A DNA stretch of 11,889 bases from Christensenella sp. UBA1750 (GCA_002315655.1 DCHO01000018.1:21581-33469), one strand, 5' to 3'; positions 7,243 through 11,889 are shown, counted from the stretch's first letter. The notes: generated by a model not told the origin, from the sequence alone. Numbers and translations are program-made.

Positions 7243-7458
7243 TGTCTTTCCCTCCTTTCTCTGTTTCCGAAACGGTTCTTCCGTTTCTGTGCTTTAAGCA
7301 TACGCTTATGTTATGCGAACATCGTCCTGGACTTTGTAGTACATTTGTTCGCTTATCGACAACGTCCCGCACATTCTCCTCGAAAAATCGGTTTTCTCCT
7401 AATCCGGTCCGGAGGAGAGGTTTTCCGTCAGGCAAAAGAAAAGCCCCCTCTTTATTTC
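7243..7458. promoter_or_regulatory. Divergent control region upstream of the portal gene
   Basis: About 215 bases without a convincing gene. It contains several dyads. One is GAAACGG (7269-7275) and CCGTTTC (7281-7287), just before the portal ribosome binding site. Another pair of arms, ATGTT and AACAT (7308-7322), is spaced by five bases. A third pair is GCGAACA (7315-7321) and TGTTCGC (7346-7352). A nested dyad, TCTCCT and AGGAGA (7395-7418), has CCGGTCCGG inside. A weak leftward promoter is proposed separately. Taken together this looks like an operator-rich phage-late promoter region rather than a terminase remnant. Confidence 0.5.
7333..7362 (-). promoter_or_regulatory. Tentative leftward promoter for the virion operon with LexA-box-like site in the spacer
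   Basis: On the minus strand, TTGTCG (7362-7357) and TACAAA (7338-7333), each a 4/6 match to sigma-A boxes, are separated by 18 bases. Overlapping the spacer is CGAACAAATGTACT (minus strand, 7351-7338). It agrees with the Gram-positive LexA consensus CGAACRNRYGTTYC at 12 of 14 positions. The promoter call is weak on its own; the co-location with the operator-like site is what makes it worth recording. Confidence 0.35.
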
Positions 7459-7487
7459 TTGACATTTACACGTTTTCGTGCAATAAT
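7459..7487 (+). promoter_or_regulatory. Strong sigma-A promoter with palindromic operator for the MNT-HEPN operon
   Basis: A perfect -35 TTGACA (7459-7464), a 17-base spacer and -10 AATAAT (7482-7487, 5/6). The spacer holds the palindrome CACGTTTTCGTG (7469-7480), placed where a bound protein would block RNA polymerase. The downstream antitoxin-like gene begins with a HTH domain, so autorepression is the obvious inference. AAAGGAGGTG (7496-7505) is the ribosome binding site, six bases before the ATG at 7512. Confidence 0.8.
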
Positions 7488-7511
7488 CAAACTCAAAAGG
7501 AGGTGCCGCGC

Positions 7512-8054
7512 ATGACCAAGCTGCTCTCTGTCACGGAATATGCACACTTATACGGAAAAGACCCGGGAAATCTTCGCCGCTTGCTGGCGTCGGGCAGACT
7601 GAACGGTCAGAAGGTCGGCAAGCAATGGATCATCCCCGCAGATGCGGCATATCCTAAGGACGAAAGAGAAACCACAGGACAATACCGAAATTGGAGAAAG
7701 AAAGTGGCGCTTTATCAGAATAGCGAACTCATGAAAACCCTCTCGCATCTGATTGCCGATCTGCGTTCCCTCTACGGCTCAATCCTTTGTGAAGTGATTC
7801 TCTACGGCTCCTATGCCAACGGGACACAGACGGACGAATCCGACGTGGACATTGCCCTCCTGCTCTCCGAAAAGCCCTCCCACAAAACCACACAGGCCAT
7901 GTGTGACTGCGTGGCCGCATCCGAGCTGGAATGCGGAAAAGTGCTCTCCGTCATCGACATTGATTCCGGCAAATATAAGCAATGGGTTCACGCCCTGCCC
8001 TTCTATCAGAACATCCGAAAGGAAGGCATCGTCCTATGGAAAACGACAATATAA
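7512..8054 (+). CDS. HTH-fused minimal nucleotidyltransferase (MntA-like antitoxin)
   Basis: A 180-residue two-domain protein. Residues about 3-50 (LLSVTEYAHLYGKDPGNLRR, then the wing-like GRLNGQKVGKQWIIP) form a helix-turn-helix of the excisionase/MerR-like type. Residues about 85-170 form a minimal nucleotidyltransferase domain with the signature LYGSYANGTQTDESDVDIAL (97-116): Gly99-Ser100 and metal-binding Asp111 and Asp113, with a likely third acidic residue at Asp149 or Asp151. All key residues are present, so it should be active. In MntA/HepT systems such enzymes neutralise the HEPN toxin by transferring AMP to a tyrosine; that reaction here is inferred. The HEPN gene starts 19 bases before this stop. 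The HTH and the palindrome in the promoter suggest it also represses its own operon. A longer in-frame reading upstream is ruled out by the promoter and ribosome binding site positions. Confidence 0.85.
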   Translation: MTKLLSVTEYAHLYGKDPGNLRRLLASGRLNGQKVGKQWIIPADAAYPKDERETTGQYRNWRKKVALYQNSELMKTLSHLIADLRSLYGSILCEVILYGSYANGTQTDESDVDIALLLSEKPSHKTTQAMCDCVAASELECGKVLSVIDIDSGKYKQWVHALPFYQNIRKEGIVLWKTTI

Positions 8055-8446
8055 AGGAATTATCAAAACACCGCTTTGATAAGGCTCTGTCCAATTACGA
8101 CATTGCCAAGGAGCTCTATGATGACGGCCATTATGCTTATGCTCTGAATCGTGCCTATTACGCCATTTTCAATGCAATGCGCGCCGTGAATGCGCTGGAT
8201 GGCTTTGACAGCAGCAAGCACAGCGGCGTGATCGCCCATTTCAATCAGGAATATGTCAAAACCGGCAAGGTTCCCGCATCCTCCTCCGGCATCATCCGCA
8301 AAGCTTCCATGCTTCGGGAGAAATCGGATTATGAGGATTTCTATGAACCCGATGCGGAGGATGTGGCAGAAACAATCTTGCAGATACGAACCTTGCTAAA
8401 CGACATCAAAAACTATCTAATGTCCAAAGAAGTCGATATAGACTGA
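8036..8446 (+). CDS. HEPN-domain protein (HepT-like toxin partner)
   Basis: A 136-residue, all-helical HEPN protein translated from an ATG inside the end of the nucleotidyltransferase gene (19-base overlap), with AAAGGAAGG upstream. Residues 36-50 (ALNRAYYAIFNAMRA), KHSGVIAHFNQEYVKTG (61-77) and REKSDYEDFYEP (94-105) are typical of the HEPN branch found beside MNT genes. HEPN toxins are RNases whose RX4-6H motif holds the catalytic Arg and His. Here Arg39 is kept, but the position six residues on is Asn46, so catalysis is uncertain. Several tyrosines near this motif (41, 42) and at 99 and 103 could be AMP acceptors. Alternatives to a toxin are a regulatory or nucleotide-binding partner of the transferase. 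Neighbouring phage genes fit a defence or maintenance role. Confidence 0.83.
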   Translation: MENDNIKELSKHRFDKALSNYDIAKELYDDGHYAYALNRAYYAIFNAMRAVNALDGFDSSKHSGVIAHFNQEYVKTGKVPASSSGIIRKASMLREKSDYEDFYEPDAEDVAETILQIRTLLNDIKNYLMSKEVDID

Positions 8447-8488
8447 AAAAACAACAAACAGACCGTGCAAATCCAGTCTGTCTGTTGT
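8446..8488 (-). terminator. Leftward terminator of the S24 repressor gene
   Basis: The inverted repeat has 13-base arms with one mismatch: ACAACAAACAGAC (8451-8463) and GTCTGTCTGTTGT (8476-8488), with a 12-base loop. Read leftward, the stem is followed by a run of Ts (8451 down to 8446), so it suits the repressor gene arriving from the right. It begins at the HEPN stop codon. Confidence 0.7.
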
Positions 8489-8496
8489 CCATAACC

Positions 8497-8537
8497 GCAA
8501 AGAACCGCCGAGCCTTTTTCGCTCGACGGTTCTTTGC
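8497..8537. terminator. Terminator hairpin between convergent genes
   Basis: A 17-base stem with one mismatch, GCAAAGAACCGCCGAGC (8497-8513) and GCTCGACGGTTCTTTGC (8521-8537), closed by a 7-base loop. It lies between the HEPN gene and the S24 repressor gene, which face each other. T-rich flanks are weak on both sides. It probably stops rightward transcription from the toxin-antitoxin operon, pairing with the leftward terminator at 8446-8488. Confidence 0.7.
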
Positions 8538-8546
8538 GTTCTTCTG

Positions 8547-9122
8547 TTACCACTCTCTTGTGGTGCGCACGACCTTGCCCAATATCCTGTAATTGTCCTT
8601 CTGTAGCACCTTGGGCGTGTAGGCGTTGTTGAAGGGCTGCAGCACCACGTTCTTCTCGTTCAGCACCACGCGCTTGACGGTCGCCTCCCCGTCCTCCAGC
8701 AGCACCACACCGATATCGCCGGAAGACAGCGTATCCTGGCTGTGGATCAGTGCCAGATCGCCCTCCTGAATCTGGGGCGCCATGCTGTCCCCCGTCACCC
8801 GCAGGAAGAAATATTCGTCCGGCGCCGCCAAATCCGCCACCTCGTAGCCCTCGTATTCCTGCTCCGCCATGCGGTCAAAGCCGCCCTTGACGGTGCCTAA
8901 GATCGGGATCCGCGCCCCTCCCTCATACGGGCTCTCCCGCCCCAGCAGCAGATTCAGCGGACAGTGGAGCACCTCGCCCAAGGCGGCAATCACCTTCAGC
9001 TCCGGCTCCCGCTTTCCCTGCTCATAGTTGGAATAGGCTTGTCTGGACACTCCCAGCGCATCCGCAACGTCTTGTTGCGTCATGTTCACCTGCAATCTCA
9101 GGTTTCTAAGGTTTGTCAGCAT
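8547..9122 (-). CDS. CI/LexA-like phage repressor: XRE HTH plus S24 peptidase
   Basis: A 191-residue repressor. Residues about 2-60 form a XRE-type helix-turn-helix (MTQQDVADALGVSRQAYSNY at 14-33, then EQGKREPE). Residues about 72-191 form a LexA/UmuD-like S24 self-cleavage domain with Ser113 in GDSM and Lys150 in ATVKR as the catalytic pair. The expected cleavage region is ILGTVKGGF (74-82); the usual Ala-Gly bond is replaced by Gly80-Gly81. Such proteins hold a prophage silent until RecA-DNA filaments trigger self-cleavage. The start at 9122 is preceded by GAGGAGGAG, and a promoter at 9144-9172 lies just upstream. The longer reading to 9206 would begin upstream of that promoter, so it is rejected. 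It is divergent from the LexA-domain gene, in a typical immunity-switch layout. Confidence 0.9.
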   Translation of the reverse strand: MLTNLRNLRLQVNMTQQDVADALGVSRQAYSNYEQGKREPELKVIAALGEVLHCPLNLLLGRESPYEGGARIPILGTVKGGFDRMAEQEYEGYEVADLAAPDEYFFLRVTGDSMAPQIQEGDLALIHSQDTLSSGDIGVVLLEDGEATVKRVVLNEKNVVLQPFNNAYTPKVLQKDNYRILGKVVRTTREW

Positions 9123-9143
9123 ACTCACTCCTCCTCTTCCTCT

Positions 9144-9172
9144 ATTATGCAACATTTTTTGACATATTTCAA
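9144..9172 (-). promoter_or_regulatory. Leftward sigma-A promoter of the S24 repressor
   Basis: On the minus strand: -35 TTGAAA (9172-9167), a 17-base spacer and -10 CATAAT (9149-9144), 22 bases before the repressor ATG. The spacer contains TGTCAAAAAA. With a TGTCGAAAA copy at 9180-9188, this makes an imperfect inverted repeat across 9156-9188 that may be the repressor's operator. Confidence 0.75.
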
Positions 9173-9210
9173 GAGTTTTTGTCGAAAATATTTTATTTTG
9201 CCACAATCTG

Positions 9211-9239
9211 TTGACAAATGGGAATGTTTGTTCTATACT
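9211..9239 (+). promoter_or_regulatory. Rightward sigma-A promoter of the LexA-domain gene with LexA-box-like site
   Basis: A perfect -35 TTGACA (9211-9216), a 17-base spacer and -10 TATACT (9234-9239). The spacer contains GAATGTTTGTTC (9222-9233), one base away from the core LexA box GAAC-N4-GTTC. The promoter lies back to back with the repressor promoter (9144-9172), so one protein bound in the 38-base gap could control both. Confidence 0.8.
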
Positions 9240-9323
9240 GGCAATGCAACGAAGAGTGTCATCCTCTCAGAGCTCTTCCGAAAAGCAAACACAGACACAG
9301 CAAAAGTAAGGAGACATGATTGC

Positions 9324-9578
9324 ATGACAAAACCGAAAACCTACTCCCCTCCCATGCCGTCCCGCAGACGCAGGGGCTGCACCCGACATTTGATCTACGA
9401 TTACATAAACGATTATTACACCTCCTTCGGCTTCCCGCCCACCGTCCGGGAAATCGCCGCCGCCGTGGGGATTTCCTCCACCGGCACCATTTATGCCCAC
9501 CTGCGCTCCCTTGAAAAAGACAAGCTCATCGAGCGCGACACCAAGCGCGCCCGTGCCATCCGCACCCACAAAATGTAA
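9324..9578 (+). CDS. Stand-alone LexA-type winged-helix DNA-binding domain protein
   Basis: An 84-residue protein equal to the N-terminal domain of LexA: a helix at 20-35 (TRHLIYDYINDYYTSF), GFPPTVREIAAAVGISSTGT (36-55) as helix-turn-helix, and IYAHLRSLEKDKLIERDTKR (56-75) as recognition helix and wing, ending AIRTHKM. The LexA hinge and S24 peptidase domain are absent and the gene stops cleanly, so it cannot self-cleave. A basic tail (SRRRR, 13-17) precedes the domain. It occupies the Cro position opposite the S24 repressor. It may bind LexA-like boxes constitutively, competing with host LexA or with the neighbouring repressor. AAGGAG lies ten bases before the ATG. Twelve bases separate it from the next gene. 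Confidence 0.85.
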   Translation: MTKPKTYSPPMPSRRRRGCTRHLIYDYINDYYTSFGFPPTVREIAAAVGISSTGTIYAHLRSLEKDKLIERDTKRARAIRTHKM

Positions 9579-9590
9579 GGAGGAACGATC

Positions 9591-9893
9591 ATGCGTCTTC
9601 CTCCCAATGTCCACAGCCGCGTGCTGTATATCTTAGAGCGCACGGGCGACCTGCGCAAAGGCGACGCCCTATCCCTGAACCCCAATTGGCTGCAATGTAT
9701 CAACCACGTTGTCGATAACGTCCCCGACCCTGAAATGCGCGATTTCTTTGAGCAGTTCTTCGTCAGCGGTCTCACCTGCGACGAGGTTCTCTACAACCTC
9801 TTCATTGAGCGCTCCACCCTCTACGCCTGGCGCGACTACTTCCTCTGGCACACCGCCTTGGAAGCCGCAGCCATGGGTCTGCTTTCTTGGTAA
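9591..9893 (+). CDS. Small phage-type protein, possible HTH regulator
   Basis: A 100-residue, mostly helical protein, second gene of the LexA-domain operon. I do not recognise a family with certainty. The C-terminal half (SGLTCDEVLYNLFIERSTLY followed by AWRDYFLWHTALEAAAMGLL, 59-98) looks like a helix-turn-helix of the kind in ArpU/RinA-type or sigma-like phage late regulators: a short helix, a turn at 'ERST', then 'LYAWRDYFL' as a possible recognition helix, ending in an Ala-rich helix. AAGGAGGAAC before the ATG is a strong ribosome binding site. A 17-bp hairpin follows the stop. Its place after the Cro-like gene would suit an activator of the virion operon, but that is inference. Confidence 0.6.
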   Translation: MRLPPNVHSRVLYILERTGDLRKGDALSLNPNWLQCINHVVDNVPDPEMRDFFEQFFVSGLTCDEVLYNLFIERSTLYAWRDYFLWHTALEAAAMGLLSW

Positions 9894-9899
9894 ATACAA

Positions 9900-9941
9900 A
9901 AGAACCATGCGTTTCCGTTCATCAGGAAACGCATGGTTCTT
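9900..9941. terminator. Strong bidirectional terminator hairpin
   Basis: A perfect 17-bp stem: A at 9900 plus AGAACCATGCGTTTCC (9901-9916) pairs with GGAAACGCATGGTTCT (9925-9940) plus T at 9941, with an 8-base loop. Rightward the stem runs into TCTCATTT; leftward it runs into TTTGTATTT. It ends the LexA-domain operon and can also stop transcription arriving from the MFS gene. Confidence 0.82.
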
Positions 9942-9944
9942 CTC

Positions 9945-10137
9945 ATTTGGCGGCTCTCTTTTCTCCTCTCCGCGGCAAGTACCTGTGCGATCGCCTCGCT
10001 CTCGTCCGATTCTTCCTTTAGGGCAACACCGCACAGTATATTCAGGCTTCTCCGGGCGCTTTCGGAATCAGACTCTTTGTATTGTTTATAGAACGCATCA
10101 TCGCGCCGTCCCGCAGGGAATCCGTCCTGCAGAGAAG
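9945..10137 (-). other. Gap with an unidentified open frame, possible gene remnant
   Basis: About 195 bases between the 17-bp hairpin and the MFS stop. On the minus strand one frame is open from 10139 past the hairpin, with no ATG before 9946. Its first 65 or so codons read like a real protein tail, for example ALKEESDESEAIAQVLAAER preceded by FYKQYKESDSESARRSLN. I cannot name it. It could be the 3' remnant of a gene cut at the element boundary, or chance in GC-rich DNA. Confidence 0.3.
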
Positions 10138-11415
10138 CTATTTATCTGCCTTTGTGTCCTTCAGGCAGAAGGTCGCAAGCAGAATTGCAATCCCCGCAAG
10201 GAAAACCGAGCCGATCGCCAACACCTGCTGTCCGTAGGCTTGCACTCCTAAGAAGGTGTTGCCGTTTCCCTGCACCATGGCCAAGAACCTGCCCGCAACA
10301 ACGGACATTCCGAACCCACACAGACCGCCTACGCTGTTCTTGATGGCGGTGGCCTCCACGAAATACTTTTCGTCCACATAGGAATAGGTCACGTTGGTGA
10401 GGTTCGCATTGAGCCCCGCCTGGGCGATGTTGAACAGCAGCACATACCCAATCATCAGCCACCAGGTATCGGGTTTTGTGAAAATGAGAATCGCAAAGGA
10501 AACCGCCGTCAGCACAAGCGAGAACTTCGCGGTGTGCAGAAAGGAGGTTCTGTCGGTCATTCTGCCAAAGGGGCGGGAGAAGATGAGCCGCCCGGTGCAG
10601 CCGATGATGTTGATGATCTGCACAAGGGTCAGGGTGATTCCCAGCTCCCCGACCTTGTAGGTGCCAAGGAAGCCCGTGACATTGTAGCACGCCATGGTGA
10701 CGAGCACATAGAAGATCAGCACCGTGACAAAGCCCTTATTTCCGAGTGTGTTTTTGAGCACGATCTTAAAGGGCGTTTTCGCTTCCTCCGCAGGCTGGGG
10801 CTTGTCCCGCATGAGCATAATGCACACCATATCGCAGATGGAGAAGCACAAAATGGCGACGGAGGCGAACAGGAAGCCGCCGTACAGATCGCCCATGTCG
10901 GTGTAGCGCTGCATGATGACCCCCGCGCCAAGAGACACCGCAAGGCCGGTGGCCAACGAAATCATTTCCTTGGTGGCGGAAAACATCCCACGCTCTTTGA
11001 GCGGCACAAAGGAGTTGCCCCACTTATACATGGTGGGTGAAACGAAATAGGAACAGAAGTAGGTAATCAGCAGGCAAATCACTGCCGCAATCCGCTTTCC
11101 TGTATCACTCATGTCCATCATAGGCAGAATATAGAGCGTGATGAACGGCAGTCTTGACAGCCCGTGGAACAGCAGCGACACCGGCTTTGCACCGCGGAAC
11201 TTCCGCGCCAGCGGCACCGCGACAAGCTGAAACAGAAACGCCAGCGAAATAAGGGACGACAGCACGCCGACCTCGGAATCGGTAAACCCAAGGCTGCCCA
11301 GCAGCACCGCCAGAAAGGAGTCCGTGACCAGCAAACTCACATGATACTCAAAGGCACATTCCATGGTGTAGGCATTCCGCGCCTGACGGTCGCTGCCCTC
11401 GGCAAATAGTTTCAT
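10138..11415 (-). CDS. Major facilitator superfamily transporter
   Basis: A 425-residue polytopic membrane protein with about 12 hydrophobic segments in two halves. A central charged loop at about 205-220 (MRDKPQPAEEAKTP) separates them. The first cytoplasmic loop ARKFRGAK and its counterpart FGRMTDR in the second half are the diverged MFS loop motifs. A charged N-terminus (MKLFAEGSDRQARNAY) precedes the first helix. The substrate cannot be read from the sequence. AGGAGCAAG lies 7-9 bases upstream of the ATG. The gene follows the DtxR-family regulator in the same direction, 82 bases away, with a terminator between them. A metal-linked role is possible but not shown. No clear promoter is visible in the 40 bases after that terminator, so read-through may supply expression. 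Confidence 0.88.
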   Translation of the reverse strand: MKLFAEGSDRQARNAYTMECAFEYHVSLLVTDSFLAVLLGSLGFTDSEVGVLSSLISLAFLFQLVAVPLARKFRGAKPVSLLFHGLSRLPFITLYILPMMDMSDTGKRIAAVICLLITYFCSYFVSPTMYKWGNSFVPLKERGMFSATKEMISLATGLAVSLGAGVIMQRYTDMGDLYGGFLFASVAILCFSICDMVCIMLMRDKPQPAEEAKTPFKIVLKNTLGNKGFVTVLIFYVLVTMACYNVTGFLGTYKVGELGITLTLVQIINIIGCTGRLIFSRPFGRMTDRTSFLHTAKFSLVLTAVSFAILIFTKPDTWWLMIGYVLLFNIAQAGLNANLTNVTYSYVDEKYFVEATAIKNSVGGLCGFGMSVVAGRFLAMVQGNGNTFLGVQAYGQQVLAIGSVFLAGIAILLATFCLKDTKADK

Positions 11416-11454
11416 AAAATGTCTTGCTCCTCATAAAATATCAAAATAGTGCGT

Positions 11455-11492
11455 AAAAAATCCCCACACTCCCCGCATTGGGAGAATGTGGG
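11455..11492 (-). terminator. Leftward terminator after the DtxR-family regulator gene
   Basis: On the minus strand CCCACATTCTCCC pairs, with a small internal bulge, with GGGAGTGTGGG across a short loop and is followed by GATTTTTT (T-run 11460-11455). It lies directly after the regulator stop and before the MFS gene, so it would attenuate rather than fully insulate if the MFS gene has no promoter of its own. Confidence 0.8.
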
Positions 11493-11497
11493 ATCCA

Positions 11498-11875
11498 TTA
11501 TGACTGCTTTTCGTGCTCCCGGATGAACGCCTTTATGCAGGCGAAGGTTTCCTCGCTCAGATCATGCTCCATCTTGCAGGCGTCCGCGGCGGCGTTGTCG
11601 GCGGAAACCCCCAGATGCACCAGAAAATCGGTGAGCAGTGCGTGGTGGGAATAGACCTTCCAGGCAATCGCCTCGCCCGTAGGGGTTAGCGTGATGGTGC
11701 CGTCGTCGTCCTTTTCGATGTAGTCGTTTTCTTTCAATCGCTTCATGGCAACGGAGACCGACGGCTTGGAAAAGCCCATTTCGTTGACAATATCAATGGA
11801 GCGAACGCGGCCGTTGCGTTTCCGCAGAATGAAGATGGTCTCCAGATAATCCTCGGCAGATTCGTGAAGCTGCAT
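11498..11875 (-). CDS. DtxR/MntR-family metal-dependent transcriptional repressor
   Basis: A 125-residue regulator. Residues about 1-60 form a winged helix (SIDIVNEMGFSKPSVSVAMK, then RLKENDYIEKDDDGTITLTP), and residues about 65-125 a helical dimerisation and metal-binding domain. Metal ligand positions can be read against known members. Asp and Glu in AEDYLETI correspond to Asp8 and Glu11 of Bacillus MntR. The second His of YSHHALL matches His77. In CKMEHDLS, the Glu-His pair matches Glu102-His103, and a Cys stands where MntR has Glu99, as Cys102 does in DtxR. The site is therefore a mixture and Mn or Fe specificity is uncertain. The short C-terminus without an SH3-like domain is normal for MntR-type proteins. 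Start ATG at 11875 with AAGGAGGGAGC at the window edge. Confidence 0.9.
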   Translation of the reverse strand: MQLHESAEDYLETIFILRKRNGRVRSIDIVNEMGFSKPSVSVAMKRLKENDYIEKDDDGTITLTPTGEAIAWKVYSHHALLTDFLVHLGVSADNAAADACKMEHDLSEETFACIKAFIREHEKQS

Positions 11876-11880
11876 TTTGC

Positions 11881-11889
11881 TCCCTCCTT
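11881..11889 (-). promoter_or_regulatory. Ribosome binding site of the DtxR-family regulator gene
   Basis: AAGGAGGGA on the minus strand at the extreme right edge, five bases from the ATG at 11875; it fixes the start. The promoter and any metal-box operator lie outside the window. Confidence 0.75.

Noticed and set aside
7196..7465. 89-codon minus-strand frame between the portal and MNT genes, starting MSRNKEGAF
   Set aside because: It overlaps the portal start and the MNT promoter, has no ribosome binding site and no recognisable family. A terminase remnant was considered, but no motif supports it.
6822..7511. Long upstream extension of the nucleotidyltransferase frame
   Set aside because: It is Pro/Arg/Ser-rich antisense of the portal gene and lies before the promoter and ribosome binding site at 7459-7505.
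9123..9206. N-terminal extension of the S24 repressor
   Set aside because: The extra 28 codons span the promoter at 9144-9172; the ATG at 9122 has a strong ribosome binding site and begins at the HTH.
975..10137. Search for attachment-site direct repeats at the element ends
   Set aside because: By eye I found no shared stretch longer than chance between the left (975-1040) and right (9942-10137) flanks.
1..11889. tRNA, rRNA, CRISPR arrays and insertion sequences
   Set aside because: No cloverleaf-like segment with a TTCRA loop, no regularly spaced repeats and no transposase motif were seen.

Overview
The window looks like a chromosomal segment of an endospore-forming, fairly GC-rich member of the Clostridia. 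The evidence is a yqfC-yqfD sporulation pair at the left edge, strong AGGAGG-type ribosome binding sites, and typical TTGACA/TATAAT promoters. An Oscillospiraceae-type gut bacterium is my guess, not something the sequence proves.

Left edge (1-974, minus strand): host yqfC and the first 232 codons of yqfD. Immediately upstream of yqfC a leftward terminator closes a seven-gene phage block.

Phage block (1041-7242, all minus strand, tightly spaced, every frame intact): read in transcription order this is a P22-type short-tailed head-and-neck cassette. It runs portal, small scaffold-like protein, N4-gp56-family major capsid protein, gp4-like neck protein, gp10-like beta-propeller, a beta-rich protein of unknown role and an Ala-rich, ejection-protein-like polypeptide. 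The order is collinear with P22. No terminase, integrase, replication or lysis gene is present in the window.

Control and accessory block (7243-9941): divergent from the portal gene is a two-gene operon encoding a HTH-fused minimal nucleotidyltransferase and a HEPN protein, a MntA/HepT-like toxin-antitoxin arrangement. It has a strong promoter with a palindrome in the spacer. Convergent with it is a CI/LexA-like S24-peptidase repressor. Divergent from that repressor is a small operon with a stand-alone LexA DNA-binding domain and a 100-residue unknown protein, ended by a 17-bp hairpin. The two divergent promoters form a phage-type immunity switch. LexA-box-like sequences lie upstream of both the LexA-domain gene and the portal gene.

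Right edge (10138-11875, minus strand): an MFS transporter and, upstream of it, a DtxR/MntR-family metal-dependent regulator. These look like ordinary chromosomal genes. The 200 bases between the 17-bp hairpin and the MFS gene contain an unidentified open frame that may be a gene remnant.

Most noteworthy is the compact roughly 9-kb element made of an intact capsid/neck module, a toxin-antitoxin pair and a LexA-domain/S24 switch, but no recognisable packaging motor or integrase. It may be a decayed prophage, a satellite-like element that borrows a helper's packaging machinery, or a domesticated particle.
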